A stretch of DNA of 64,000 nucleotides from positions 3,844,001-3,908,000 of the forward strand of contig NZ_CP022296.1 of assembly GCF_017310035.1 (NCBI RefSeq), read 5' to 3'. Made by a program: the position numbers and the translations under genes. This DNA comes from Nocardioides sp. S5 (lineage in GTDB: Bacteria > Actinomycetota > Actinomycetes > Propionibacteriales > Nocardioidaceae). Below, one piece after another: positions 45,477-55,300 of this stretch. Numbering within the stretch: position 1 is the stretch's first letter; each line of letters opens with the position of its first letter. The notes below the pieces were generated by a model that saw only the letters and a list, made by a program, of their open reading frames with translations, ran no database searches and was not told the origin of the DNA.

Positions 45477-46951
45477 GCGACGCCCCTCGCGTGGACGGGG
45501 GACATCGAGCGCAAACCCGGGCGGTCACCGGCCGTGCGGAGGTCGTGCGGCCGGTAGGGGCTGTCGGGGTCCTCGACCGTGCTGAGCCGCCAGCACGCCC
45601 CGGCGAGGCCGACCAGCGTCATCGTCAGTCCGGATGCCATCGGGTAGGCGAGGGCGTCGAAGGTGACGAAGCTGACCATGATGCCGAGGAGCGAGGCGGA
45701 CACGGCCAGGCTCAGGTACTGCGAGGACGTCTGCAACGCCCTCCGACGAGCAGCCACTGCCTGGAAGAACGCCCCACCCAGGAAGAGCAGCACGGCCACC
45801 AGGCCGATGACACCGAGCTCGACGGCGAACATGAGGTACTGGTTGTCGACGATCCGGTAGTAGCGCGGGACGAAGGTGAACAACCCGCGGCCGAGGAGCG
45901 GATTGTCCGCCATGACTCCGAAGACGACGCCGTAGTCGCTGGTGCGTCCGCTGATGCTCGGGTCGTTGGCGAGGTTCTTGAACAACGAGATCAGCGTGCC
46001 CACGAGCCCGGGGATCGCCAGCCGGAGGCCCACGATGGCGAACGGCATGGTCAACAGGGCGTTGATCCGCCACCGCGCGGGCCACCCGACGAGCAGCACG
46101 ATGAACGCCACGCCGACCACGAGCACCGCCGACCGCGACACGGACATGAAGCACCCAACGAAGATGACGAGCGCAGGCAGTGCGGCGAGGGGGCGGCCCC
46201 AACGGTGGATCATCCGGTGCGCCGCCAGCGGGAGCAGTCCCCCCAGCACGACCCCGTACTCGATCGGGTGAACCGCCGTCGCGGACACACGATTGAGGAC
46301 GGACCGGGAGTCCACGCCCCCGAAGTCGGAGTTGGCGCTCAGCCCCGGGATGGTGAAGAAGGAGGCGATGTTGAGCCCGGTGGTGAACTGCAGGATGCCG
46401 ATGGCGCCGACGAAGGCGCCGAGCCAGACCAGCCACTCGACCACCAGCTCGACGTCGCGCCAGGACCGCAGCCCCTCAGCCGTCATCAGGACGATTCCCA
46501 TCCATCCCGCGAACGACAGCAGCCCTCGGTCGGCGGCACTGATCATGACCCCCGTGGTCTCACCGACGCTCGGAGGCACCAGGGTCCAGAACTCGTCCGT
46601 GGCCTGACGGACGTCCGGCGGTGCGTACCAGCCTTGCACCATCCCGCTCGCGTAACTTGCGAGCACGGTCGCGGCGAGCAGGCCGACAGCGATGCGCGTG
46701 GGCGTGAACCGCTTGACGGGGTTGAGGCCACCGATCGTCGCTGCCAGCCACCACGCCAGCGCGCACATGCCCAGCATGTTGGCGGGCGTGCCCGGGGCGC
46801 CCAGGGGGCGGAAGACCAGCTGCGAGGGGATGCACAGCAGCAGCACCGCGTAGAGGGCGACGAACCCGCACGCGGGCAGGCGCAACGGGGGGTGACCCCT
46901 CCGGGTCGGGTCGGTCGCGCCGCGTTCTCGGCGCGCGCGCCGCACCTTCAC
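45473..46951 (-). CDS. O-antigen ligase/polymerase family membrane protein (Wzy-like)
   Basis: A 492-residue integral membrane protein with about ten to twelve hydrophobic segments. The long external loop and the GRTSDYGVVFGVMADNPLLG segment (about residues 325-345) are typical of Wzy_C/WaaL proteins. In a locus with a Wzx flippase and Wzz-like protein it should be the polymerase. GTG 46951 overlaps the Wzz-like stop by four bases. The cytosolic C-terminal tail (about 50 residues) is Pro/Arg-rich. Confidence 0.85.
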   Translation of the reverse strand: MKVRRARRERGATDPTRRGHPPLRLPACGFVALYAVLLLCIPSQLVFRPLGAPGTPANMLGMCALAWWLAATIGGLNPVKRFTPTRIAVGLLAATVLASYASGMVQGWYAPPDVRQATDEFWTLVPPSVGETTGVMISAADRGLLSFAGWMGIVLMTAEGLRSWRDVELVVEWLVWLGAFVGAIGILQFTTGLNIASFFTIPGLSANSDFGGVDSRSVLNRVSATAVHPIEYGVVLGGLLPLAAHRMIHRWGRPLAALPALVIFVGCFMSVSRSAVLVVGVAFIVLLVGWPARWRINALLTMPFAIVGLRLAIPGLVGTLISLFKNLANDPSISGRTSDYGVVFGVMADNPLLGRGLFTFVPRYYRIVDNQYLMFAVELGVIGLVAVLLFLGGAFFQAVAARRRALQTSSQYLSLAVSASLLGIMVSFVTFDALAYPMASGLTMTLVGLAGACWRLSTVEDPDSPYRPHDLRTAGDRPGLRSMSPVHARGVA

Positions 46952-47781
46952 CCGTCTGACCCAAGCCGTGGCGTCCCGTTGAGGCTGGTCTGGGCGCCGG
47001 CCGGCTCGCGCTGCTCGGCGGGAGTCGGCCGCTTGGAGTGGAACCGGAGCACCAGACCGTCCCGACCCACGCTGTCCGGCGCGTCGTCGCCGGTCCCCGG
47101 ATCCGGCATCGACCCGTCGGTCACATCCTGGCCGGTGTCGTCTTCCGTGTCGACGTCCGGACGGGGCGCACGCCGCGCCGGGCGCCGTGACAGCAGCCGG
47201 TCGATGCCGAAGGTGAGCGCCAGGGTCAGCAGGCCCACCACGGCGCCGAGCGCCGCCAGCGCACGCAGCTTGCTGCCGGGCAGGGCCTCGGCCGTGCTGC
47301 TGACGCTGGACCTGGTGGCGCTGATGTATTGCGCCTGAGGGACGTCGACCTCGACCTGGATCCGCTGCAGCTCACGGTCCACCCAGGCCATCAGGGCGTC
47401 CCGTGTGGCGGTCGCGAGAGCCGGGTCGCTGTCCTTGGCCGTGATGCTGATGACCGGACCAGCGCCCGGCACCACGGCGATGGCGTATTCCGCGTCGTGG
47501 CCCTGGTCCTTCATCGCCTCCTCGACGTCCTTGGTCGAGGCGGAGCCCGAGACCAGCGACGCCGCAGTGGTGAGACCGGTCTGGAGGTTGAGCCAGGGGC
47601 TGACGGGCCTTCCCGTACCCGAGGCGCCCGGCGGGAGGAGCAGCACCATCTGCCCCGAGGCCTGGTAGGTGGTCGGGACGTACTTCACCACCACCGCCGC
47701 ACCTCCGGCCAGGACCAGGACGCCGGCGAGCACGATGTACCACCGCCGCACGAGGACGGTCAGAGCATCAACGAGGTACAC
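46948..47781 (-). CDS. Wzz-like polysaccharide chain-length protein
   Basis: A 277-residue protein with two membrane segments (about residues 14-32 and 180-200) flanking an extracellular domain of about 150 residues, the Wzz/PCP layout without a tyrosine-kinase domain. The start VDALTVLVRRWYIVLAGVLV is typical of actinobacterial Wzz-like proteins. The C-terminal cytosolic tail of about 75 residues is acidic and Pro-rich. It should control polymer length with the neighbouring polymerase. No tyrosine kinase (Wzc-type) was found in the window, so control may be kinase-free or the kinase lies elsewhere. The gene overlaps the flippase gene by 14 bases. Confidence 0.82.
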   Translation of the reverse strand: MYLVDALTVLVRRWYIVLAGVLVLAGGAAVVVKYVPTTYQASGQMVLLLPPGASGTGRPVSPWLNLQTGLTTAASLVSGSASTKDVEEAMKDQGHDAEYAIAVVPGAGPVISITAKDSDPALATATRDALMAWVDRELQRIQVEVDVPQAQYISATRSSVSSTAEALPGSKLRALAALGAVVGLLTLALTFGIDRLLSRRPARRAPRPDVDTEDDTGQDVTDGSMPDPGTGDDAPDSVGRDGLVLRFHSKRPTPAEQREPAGAQTSLNGTPRLGSDG

Positions 47782-49267
47782 GGTCGGTCACTCCCTCAAC
47801 GTGGTAGACAACAGCGGGCAGGTTGCGCAGCTCGCCCAGGCGCTTCCGGCACCACGGGGCAAGGGGAGCCAGGTACAGGAGCAGTGCGGCTGCGCTGCCG
47901 AGCAGCAGGGCCGCCGGTGCCGGTAGGGCGGAGGAGCCGATCCACCAGCACGCCGCAGTGGCCGGGATGCAGGCGAGCAGCGGGACGGCGCTCCCCCGGG
48001 CGAGGCGGACGACGTCGACCCCCGCCTTGTGCAGGTAGTGGCCGTAGGCCGGGAGCACCACGAGGACCGTCACCGCAACGTGGGCCCACCCCGCACCCAC
48101 GAGTCCCCACTGCCGCACGGCGAGCACCATCGACGGCACCATCGCCGCGAGCCACACGACCTGCACGACGAGGACCTGCCTGGTCGCACCGGCCGCGATG
48201 AGGAAGGTCGCAAACAGGTCGAGCACCACCCGGGTGGCACCGAAGACCGCGAGTCCGGTCAGCGCGGTCGCGGCCGCGCTCCAGCGGTCCCCGAAGAGGA
48301 CGGCCACGACCGGTTCGGCGAGCGTCGCGAGCCCCAGTCCCATGAAAGCGGCGACCAGCACGACCGGCCCCATGCAGCGGACCAGGCCGTCGTTGCGCTG
48401 CCGGACCGACTCGGTGTCCGAGAAGGCCGGCAGTGCCACCACCCGGACGGCCTGGCCCACGGCCGACATCGGCCACGACGAGACGTTGAAGGCCAGCACG
48501 TAGACACCCAGGGCGACCGGTGAGAGCTCGCGCGACACGATGAGGTTGTCGAGCGTGATCAACAACCACGACACGAGGTTGGCGACCGCGAGCGGGGCAG
48601 AGAATGCCAACGACTCCCGCGCGATGGCGCTGTCGAACCCGAAACGGGGACGCCACCGACAGGCGACGTGCAGCCCGAGGAGCACCACCGCCTGGCTGGC
48701 GACCTGGCCCCACGCCAGGGCGACCGGACCGACGTCGGCGAGCGTCAGGGCGATGATCGTGGTCGCCGAGACGAGGAGCCCTGCACCGTTCACCGCGAAC
48801 AACGCGCGCTGCCGGTAGGCCCGCTGCAGCAACGCCGCCGGAACTATGGTGAGGCCGAACAGGGCAGGCGCGAGCGCCATCACGACGAGGACCTCGTCAG
48901 ACTCAGGACTGCGGAAGGCAGCCGCGATCGGGCTCGCTCCGAAGGCCATCGCCAGCGCCGCGACCAGGCCGATCACGCCGCCGAGGGTCGCCACGGTCGG
49001 CGCCCGACGCTCGGGGTCACGGGCCCGGACCAGGTCAGCACCCAGACCGAACTCGGACAGCGCGCTCAACACGGTCCACACGGTGAGCGACACCGCAAAC
49101 ACGCCGTAGGCCTCAGGGGCCACCAGGCGGGCGATGACGATGCTCAGCAGCAGGTTGCCCATGCGGAGCGCGATGCTGCTGACCAGGCTCCACCCCAGGC
49201 CCCTGGCGACCTGCTGCGCCTTGTCGGCCTGCGTCGCCGTGCCCGTCCCACCCTCCGCGAGGCTCAC
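47768..49267 (-). CDS. Polysaccharide flippase (Wzx-like, MATE/MVF superfamily)
   Basis: A 499-residue membrane protein with about 14 hydrophobic segments. The N-terminal GLGWSLVSSIALRMGNLLLS and APEAYGVFAVSLTVWTVLSA are typical of polysaccharide_synt_3-type flippases. It should turn lipid-linked repeat units to the outside. GTG 49267 overlaps the stop of the upstream glycosyltransferase gene by four bases (GTGA), which fixes the start; the frame is open further upstream. It lies in the run from glycosyltransferase 50316 to glycosyltransferase 44544. Confidence 0.9.
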   Translation of the reverse strand: MSLAEGGTGTATQADKAQQVARGLGWSLVSSIALRMGNLLLSIVIARLVAPEAYGVFAVSLTVWTVLSALSEFGLGADLVRARDPERRAPTVATLGGVIGLVAALAMAFGASPIAAAFRSPESDEVLVVMALAPALFGLTIVPAALLQRAYRQRALFAVNGAGLLVSATTIIALTLADVGPVALAWGQVASQAVVLLGLHVACRWRPRFGFDSAIARESLAFSAPLAVANLVSWLLITLDNLIVSRELSPVALGVYVLAFNVSSWPMSAVGQAVRVVALPAFSDTESVRQRNDGLVRCMGPVVLVAAFMGLGLATLAEPVVAVLFGDRWSAAATALTGLAVFGATRVVLDLFATFLIAAGATRQVLVVQVVWLAAMVPSMVLAVRQWGLVGAGWAHVAVTVLVVLPAYGHYLHKAGVDVVRLARGSAVPLLACIPATAACWWIGSSALPAPAALLLGSAAALLLYLAPLAPWCRKRLGELRNLPAVVYHVEGVTDRVPR

Positions 49268-50316
49268 ACTCCCCACCGCCGCTCGCGTCGCCACGCCAGG
49301 TGGTCGTGGACGCGCGTGGCCTGCCGTCGGGCGGCGGCGGCGCGCGCGTGGTTGCCGCCGGTGAGCGTGAGGCGGGTGGCGTGCCACCCAGCCGTCGAGG
49401 TGATCGCCTGCCAGGTCTCACGAGCGAAACCCACGTAGGCCTCGGCCGCGTCCGCGGAGCCCTGCTCGCGGGCGGCGTGTCTGGCCCGGCGCAGGGCCTC
49501 GCGCGCGAGCGCACGGTGGGCGACGGGGCTCAGCGCCGTCACGGCCGGGACGTCGGGCGCCCGCTCCTCGAAGAGGATGTCGAAGGTGAGCCGCCTCGCC
49601 TCGAGGTCGGTGAGCCATCCCGCGTACGAAGTGAGGTGCATGTTGGCGGCGTGGACACGGTAGTGCGCCTGGATCGGCCCGTTGACCCGGCCCACGTCCC
49701 AGCGCGCTGCGGTGCGCATCCACATGTCGAAGTCACCGGAGTGCGGGAGCCGAGGGTCGTAGAGGTCGGTCTCTGCGAGCGCCTCGCGGCGCATGACGGC
49801 CTCCGGGCTGGCCAGGAAGCACCGGCCGGACCGCGCGGTGCGGCGCAGCCAGTCGTGCCCCTGCCACACCGTCCAGCTCCGCGTCGTGTCGGGCACGGCC
49901 TCGGGCTCGTCGGTGAACGAGCGGGCGTACCCGTAGACGAGCCCGACGCGGGGGTGCGCCTCCATCAGGGCGACTGCGCGAGTCAGCGAGTTGCGCGGGA
50001 GCAGGTCGTCGGCCGACAGCAGCACCACGTAGTCACCGGTCGCCCGGGACAGACCGTCGTTGTAGGTCTGGATGTGCCCGGCGTTGCGCTCGTGCACCAG
50101 CACCGAGACCCGGGGATCCGTGGCTGCGAGCCTGCGGGCGACCTCGGCACTGTCGTCGGGCGACGCGTCGTCGACGACCAGCACGTCGACGTCAAGGCCG
50201 TCCTGGTCGAGCACGCTGGCGACGGCGTCCGGGAGGTAGCCGCCGTAGCGGTAGCAGGGGATGACGACCGACACGCGCGGCGCGCCGTAGAACGGCGTGG
50301 GCCTGTGCAACCGCAT
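49264..50316 (-). CDS. Glycosyltransferase family 2
   Basis: A 350-residue enzyme. The GT-A domain shows VSVVIPCYRYGGYLPDAVAS, VLVVDDASPDDSAEVARRL, VLLSADDLLPRNS (DxD-type) and SGDFDMWMR (the ED-type motif). A helical C-terminal region of about 110 residues may bind the membrane. The substrate is unknown. ATG 50316 follows a G-rich region AGGGGAAGGG. The frame open upstream to 50703 crosses the promoter and is rejected. It is the first gene of the five-gene polymer run, with a locus-type dyad 122 bases upstream. Confidence 0.9.
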   Translation of the reverse strand: MRLHRPTPFYGAPRVSVVIPCYRYGGYLPDAVASVLDQDGLDVDVLVVDDASPDDSAEVARRLAATDPRVSVLVHERNAGHIQTYNDGLSRATGDYVVLLSADDLLPRNSLTRAVALMEAHPRVGLVYGYARSFTDEPEAVPDTTRSWTVWQGHDWLRRTARSGRCFLASPEAVMRREALAETDLYDPRLPHSGDFDMWMRTAARWDVGRVNGPIQAHYRVHAANMHLTSYAGWLTDLEARRLTFDILFEERAPDVPAVTALSPVAHRALAREALRRARHAAREQGSADAAEAYVGFARETWQAITSTAGWHATRLTLTGGNHARAAAARRQATRVHDHLAWRRERRWGV

Positions 50317-50428
50317 GGCTTCGCCCTCCCCTTGTCCCCTGTGTGCTGTCCCCTGGGCGAGGGCATGGACCCCTCGCCGCCGCCATCGTCGTCGCGCCCG
50401 TGCCACTCCTGCGCCCGGTTGCCTCGCA

Positions 50429-50447
50429 TATCCCCAAATTGGGTGGG
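50429..50447. promoter_or_regulatory. Candidate operator dyad upstream of polymer-assembly operon
   Basis: TATCCCCAAATTGGGTGGG, locus-type dyad, centred about 122 bases before ATG 50316. It lies two bases from the end of the large secreted-protein gene, in the short gap between the two genes. Confidence 0.6.
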
Positions 50448-50450
50448 CCC

Positions 50451-53400
50451 TCAGCCGCCAGCCCGGAACAGCACGTCCACGAAGTAGTTCGTGGAGTTCC
50501 ACGAGCCGGTCGGGAACCCGCCTCCCGCGCCGTAGCGGTAGAGGCCGTTGTTGCCCGCCGGGGCCGTGAGCGGCCCCACCGTCCGCAGGCTCGCGAAGTA
50601 GGCGCCCGTCGCCGAGAACCGTCCGGTGGGCGAGTAGTAGGAAACGACGTAGGTCTGGCCCGCGGCGACGGGGACGGGGCTGGAGAAGTCGGCTGCCTGC
50701 CAACCGTCGGTGGTCTCGTCGGTGAACGTGACCGTCCCCACCCGGGTGCCGTCACTGCTCCACAGCGACCCCGTGTGGGTGCCCGTGTTGCCGGTGCCCT
50801 TCCAGAAGCGCACGCCGGTCACCACCCCGGCGGTCGAGGGGGTGAAGGCCATGCCGAGCTCGATCGGGTCGGAGTCTTGGGCGTGGATCGCGGGCGTCTC
50901 GCCGTCGAGCAACCGCGAGATCGGCGCTGTGACGGCCGCCGTCGTGAAGGACCACGACTGCGAGGACAGGGCGATCCCGTCGGTCGACCTCACCTCGGTC
51001 ACCTCGACGGTGTAGGTGGTGCTGGCCGCCAGCGCGGCGGACGGCCTGAACGTCAGCTGCTTCCCGTCGGACGACAGCGCCGCCGATCCCAGCACCGTGG
51101 TGGTGCCTCGACGCATCGTCATCGACCAGCCCGAGGCCTGGATGGCGTCGGAGAAGGTCATCCTCGGCGTCACGTCGGTCGCTACGCCGGTGGCGTCCGC
51201 CCCCGGCGTACGCGACGCGACCGTCACGGCGCTCGGGTCCTTCTCGAAGACGACGTCGACCCAGTAGTTCGTCGCGTTCCAGGAGTACGTCGGGAAGCCT
51301 CCGCCGCCGTAGAGGTACCTGCCGTTCGTGCCGGCGGGGGCAGTCAGGTCACCGCTGGTGAAGGCGTTGGCGAAGAACCCGCCCGAAGTCGCGTAGTGGC
51401 CGTTGGGGGCGTGGTAGGACACGACGTACGTCGTGCCGGCGGCGAGCTGGACCGGTGATGCCAGCATCGCGGTCTGCCATCCGGAGGCGGTCTCGCCTAC
51501 GAAGGTCACCCCGGCCAGCTTGGTGCCGGTCGCGGACCACAGCGACCCCTTGTGCGTCCCCGTGTTGCCGGGACCCTTGAAGAAGCGGATCCCAGTGACC
51601 TGCCCGGCCTTCGAGGGCACGAACGACACCCCGACCTCCACCGGCGAGCTGTCGTCGGCCGCCGCCTGCGCGGGCTGCTGGCTGCTGAAGAGCGTCTGCT
51701 CGGCTGGCGGCTCGCCGGAGCGGGTGGTGAAGCTCCATGCCTGGTTCGCCAGGGTGATGCCCTCGGTCGAGCGGAGCCCGGTGACGTTGACGGTGACGAC
51801 GGCGCCGTCCGGGAGCAGGCCGGAAGGGGTGAACGTCAGCCGCGTGCCGTCGTCGCTCAACGCGGTGCTGCCGGGCACGGTCGTCCCGCTCGACGTCACC
51901 GACATGCCCCAGCCGGAGGCCAGCGGCGTGCTGACCTCGAGGACGACCGAACTGGCACGACGCACCATCGTTGCTCCGGAAGCGGGTGACTGCCCGACCA
52001 CGGTCAGCGGGGCCGGTGCCCGCTCGAAGACGACGTCGACTAGGTAGCTGGTCGACGAGCTGGACGAGGGGTAGCCGGATCCGTAGGTGTAGGCGCCCGA
52101 GCTGCTCTCCACCACCAGCGGCGCGCGTGACATCCCGCTGAAGCCACCAGGGGTCGCGGAGTAGCGTCCGCCCGGCGCGCGGTAGGAGGCGACGTACTCC
52201 GTGTTGCGGGTGATGGGCACGGGCTGGTCGAAGACCAGGGTCTGCCAGCCTGCCGTGGTCTCGCCGCTGAAGGTGCCGGTGGCGAGCTGGGTGCCGTTCG
52301 CAGACCACAGCGTGCCGGTGTGGGTGCCGGTGTTGGAAGGGCCCTTGTAGAACCGGATCGCGGTCACGGTTCCGTCGACAGTCGCACTGAACCGGGTGCC
52401 GAGCGTCACCGGTGACCGGTCGGCGTCCTCGAGGAGGGTGGGCTGCGTGGCGTCGTCGTAGAGCGTGCACGGGCAGACGCCGGGCGCCGCTGCGGGCTTC
52501 GCGGTCCGGAATGACCAGGTCTTGCCCGTGCTCACCTGCTGCCCGAGGCTGTCGGTGGCCGAGATCGTCGCCGTGTGGTCGACGAACCCCGCGAGGGGTG
52601 CGGTGGGCGTGAAGGTCACTGTGCGGGTGGTCGCGTCGTACGACGTGGAGCCCGCGACGGTCTGGCCGAGGGCGTCCTTGAGCACCAGCGACGCCGAGCC
52701 GGCCGTGACCGGCTTGGAGAAGGTCGCCTTGACGGCGGTACTGCTGGGCACGCTGCTCGACCCGGCGAGGGGCCACTGGCTCGTCGCCACCAGCGGCGAG
52801 GTGTCCACGGTCGTGAAGAGCACGTCCACGTAGTAGTTGCTGCTCTCGTGACTCCCTGCGGGGAACCGTCCGGGCGACCCGAACACGCCGGCCGGCGCGG
52901 CCCCGAACCCCCCGGCTACCGTGAGAGGGGGAGCAGATCGGGGTGCGCTCCAGAACGCGTCGGACTCGAGCGAGTAGCGGCCCTGGGGCGCGGTGTAGGA
53001 CGAGACGTAGGTCTGGTCGGCGCTCACCGGGACGGCGGACGTGAAGCTCAGCGTCTGCCATCCGGTCGCGCTCTCGTCGGTGAAGGTGCCGGTGGTCAAA
53101 AGCTCACCGCTCGAGCTCCACAACGAGCCCTGGTGCGTGCCACCGTTGCCGGTACCCTTGTAGAAGCGGACGCCGGAGATGTAGCCGTTGGCGGTCGGGG
53201 AGAACCGCAGGCCGAGCTCGACGGCACCCCCGTCATCGGTGGCCGGGACCGGAGGGACCTCCGCGCCGAAGATCGAGCACGGGCACGTGACCGTGACCGT
53301 GCGGGTGGCCACCGACCCGATATTGGCGCTGTCGTCGGTGGCGCGCACGCGCAGGTCCACGCCGCCCATGCCCTTCTGCGCGTATGTGTAGGTCCACGAG

Positions 53401-55232
53401 GTCGTTCCCGTCGCGCGGTGCCACGTGTCACCGCCGTTGGTCGACACCTCGACACCCGCGACACGGCCGCCGCCGGTGTCCGTCGCCGTGCCGGTGACGG
53501 TGCGCTGCGACCCGTTGGCGATCGTTGCGGCGGCGCTGGGTGACGCGATGGTCACCGAGGGCCCGGTGGTGTCCGCCGACTTGGTGGCCGCGACCAGACC
53601 CGCCATCAAGGTGCTCGGCTGGGCGTCCATGTCGGCGAGGAGGTTGACCTGCGCCTGCTGCATCCGGATGTCGGCAGGTTCGGCGACGTACGGCGTGTCG
53701 TGCTCCGCGTCCAGGCCCCACGTCCATTGCACCGACCCGGCGCTGAACACCAGGGCACCGCTCGGTGCCCGGTAGAGGGTGACGTTGTGCGTCGTCGTGC
53801 CGGGCGTGACCTTGTTGCCGTAGTCCCGCAGGTACTCCGGGGTCGGGCCCACCGTGGTCGACAGGCGCACGAGGCCCGCCGGTCTGTGCCCATTGTCGAT
53901 GTCCTCGTTGGACTCGTATCCCACGGTGTGCGGTGCCAGCTCCTGCTTCTGGCCTGCGGACAGGCTCGCCAGCGAGGTGTGGCGCCACAGGCGGTACTTG
54001 CCCTCCTCGGCGCTCACCGTGACGGGGAGGTCGCTGTAGTTGGCCTGGTACATCGTTCCGGTCAGCCCGTTCTCCGGGCGGCCACCACCCTGGGAAGGTG
54101 GCGCGAAGCGCGGGTCGCGCCACGTGCCGGTCCACTCCGAGGTCGGGTCGGACTTCCTCCGGTCCCAGGTCTCCTTGTAGCTGACCAGGGTCCGGTACGC
54201 AGTGCGGCTGGCGTCGAGCGACGGCTCGTACCGCGTGCGCCAGTAGACCTCGTTGCCACTGAGGAATTGCAGGTTCACCCCGGCGTCACGGGCAGCCTCG
54301 ACGTTGGCCCGCTGAGCGCCGCTCCAGTACTCGTCGTGGCCCACCGAGAGGAAGACCTTGTGATTCTTGATCAGGTGTCCGCGGCGGTCTGTGTCGACGC
54401 CCGCCAGGTAGGAGACGTCGTAGCCGTTGCGCTCGAGGAAGCGCACCATCGGGTACTCGTTGGAGAAGAAGAAGTCGCGCCCCCCGACGCCGCCGCGCGT
54501 GAGCATCGGGCGGTTGTAGGACACCTTGTACGCGCGACCGTTCGCGCCGCCCCAGTAGAAGTTCGAGCCGCCGTAGGTGTTGTAGGCGACCCAGGTGGGG
54601 TCAGACGTCTGGAACACCACGTCGGAGGTGCTCGCGTCGTCACGCACGACGAAGGTGATGTGGCTGGCGTCGCCGTTGCTGCGCTTGAGGTGGGCGAGGT
54701 AGACGCCCGACACGGCGGTTGACGGCACGTTCCAGGAGGCCGAGACGGCCCAGTTGCCGCAGTCGAGCGTCTCGGTCGTCACGTCGTTAATGCAGTTGGG
54801 CTGGTTCTGCGGGAGCGAGGCGGAGGGGGCGATCGAGGTGATCTTGCGAGCGCCGTCGCCCTGGTAGTAGCCGATGCGGTAGATGTCGATCGTGTACGCC
54901 GACGCGTCGGTGTCGATCTTGAAGTCGACCCGCTGGCCGACGTTGACCGAGATATCGGTGGAGAAGCCCTGGATGGACTCGTCGCCGGCACCCCAGATCG
55001 CGTCCCACACGGCGGGGTCCGTGCCGGGCTTGGAGTTCTCGCACGCGATCTTGTTGCCGCCGGGGGCGCAGGGATCGGCTGCGGTGGCGGAGGTGGGACC
55101 GCCCAGCGCCACGGGACCCACCAGCGCGTTGAGTGCTGCGACGAGCGCGAGCACCACGAGCTTCAACATCCACGCACGCCCGAGACCCCGCTTGCGATCG
55201 CCCGCAACCACCATGTCTTCCCAACCCTTCAT
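50451..55232 (-). CDS. Large secreted multidomain protein (dimethylformamidase-beta-like, Ig-like and DUF4082-like domains)
   Basis: A 1593-residue exported protein. After a long signal/anchor (VLALVAALNALVGPVALGGP) the first 500 residues match the N,N-dimethylformamidase beta-subunit-like family (GYYQGDGARK, DPTWVAYNTYGGSNFYWGG, VGHDEYWSGAQRANVEAARD, FLSGNEVYWRTR). An Ig-like module follows (about residues 550-645), then four DUF4082-like beta-sandwiches beginning near 655, 920, 1180 and 1435, each ending NYxVDVxF, alternating with Ig-like modules typical of SbsA. ATG 55232 follows GGGAGG. No sortase or PEP-CTERM-type tail is seen. Probably a wall- or polymer-associated hydrolase or adhesin. 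Confidence 0.85.
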   Translation of the reverse strand: MKGWEDMVVAGDRKRGLGRAWMLKLVVLALVAALNALVGPVALGGPTSATAADPCAPGGNKIACENSKPGTDPAVWDAIWGAGDESIQGFSTDISVNVGQRVDFKIDTDASAYTIDIYRIGYYQGDGARKITSIAPSASLPQNQPNCINDVTTETLDCGNWAVSASWNVPSTAVSGVYLAHLKRSNGDASHITFVVRDDASTSDVVFQTSDPTWVAYNTYGGSNFYWGGANGRAYKVSYNRPMLTRGGVGGRDFFFSNEYPMVRFLERNGYDVSYLAGVDTDRRGHLIKNHKVFLSVGHDEYWSGAQRANVEAARDAGVNLQFLSGNEVYWRTRYEPSLDASRTAYRTLVSYKETWDRRKSDPTSEWTGTWRDPRFAPPSQGGGRPENGLTGTMYQANYSDLPVTVSAEEGKYRLWRHTSLASLSAGQKQELAPHTVGYESNEDIDNGHRPAGLVRLSTTVGPTPEYLRDYGNKVTPGTTTHNVTLYRAPSGALVFSAGSVQWTWGLDAEHDTPYVAEPADIRMQQAQVNLLADMDAQPSTLMAGLVAATKSADTTGPSVTIASPSAAATIANGSQRTVTGTATDTGGGRVAGVEVSTNGGDTWHRATGTTSWTYTYAQKGMGGVDLRVRATDDSANIGSVATRTVTVTCPCSIFGAEVPPVPATDDGGAVELGLRFSPTANGYISGVRFYKGTGNGGTHQGSLWSSSGELLTTGTFTDESATGWQTLSFTSAVPVSADQTYVSSYTAPQGRYSLESDAFWSAPRSAPPLTVAGGFGAAPAGVFGSPGRFPAGSHESSNYYVDVLFTTVDTSPLVATSQWPLAGSSSVPSSTAVKATFSKPVTAGSASLVLKDALGQTVAGSTSYDATTRTVTFTPTAPLAGFVDHTATISATDSLGQQVSTGKTWSFRTAKPAAAPGVCPCTLYDDATQPTLLEDADRSPVTLGTRFSATVDGTVTAIRFYKGPSNTGTHTGTLWSANGTQLATGTFSGETTAGWQTLVFDQPVPITRNTEYVASYRAPGGRYSATPGGFSGMSRAPLVVESSSGAYTYGSGYPSSSSSTSYLVDVVFERAPAPLTVVGQSPASGATMVRRASSVVLEVSTPLASGWGMSVTSSGTTVPGSTALSDDGTRLTFTPSGLLPDGAVVTVNVTGLRSTEGITLANQAWSFTTRSGEPPAEQTLFSSQQPAQAAADDSSPVEVGVSFVPSKAGQVTGIRFFKGPGNTGTHKGSLWSATGTKLAGVTFVGETASGWQTAMLASPVQLAAGTTYVVSYHAPNGHYATSGGFFANAFTSGDLTAPAGTNGRYLYGGGGFPTYSWNATNYWVDVVFEKDPSAVTVASRTPGADATGVATDVTPRMTFSDAIQASGWSMTMRRGTTTVLGSAALSSDGKQLTFRPSAALAASTTYTVEVTEVRSTDGIALSSQSWSFTTAAVTAPISRLLDGETPAIHAQDSDPIELGMAFTPSTAGVVTGVRFWKGTGNTGTHTGSLWSSDGTRVGTVTFTDETTDGWQAADFSSPVPVAAGQTYVVSYYSPTGRFSATGAYFASLRTVGPLTAPAGNNGLYRYGAGGGFPTGSWNSTNYFVDVLFRAGG

Positions 55233-55300
55233 GGCGCCCTCCCAGGGCACCCGATGCTGATCTTCTTGACGCGGCGTCCCCAGTGGGCAGCGATGGACCT

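Noticed and set aside
45491..47338. A 615-codon plus-strand frame opposite the Wzy- and Wzz-like genes.
   Set aside because: Antisense shadow; the minus-strand genes have clear membrane topology and overlapping starts and stops.
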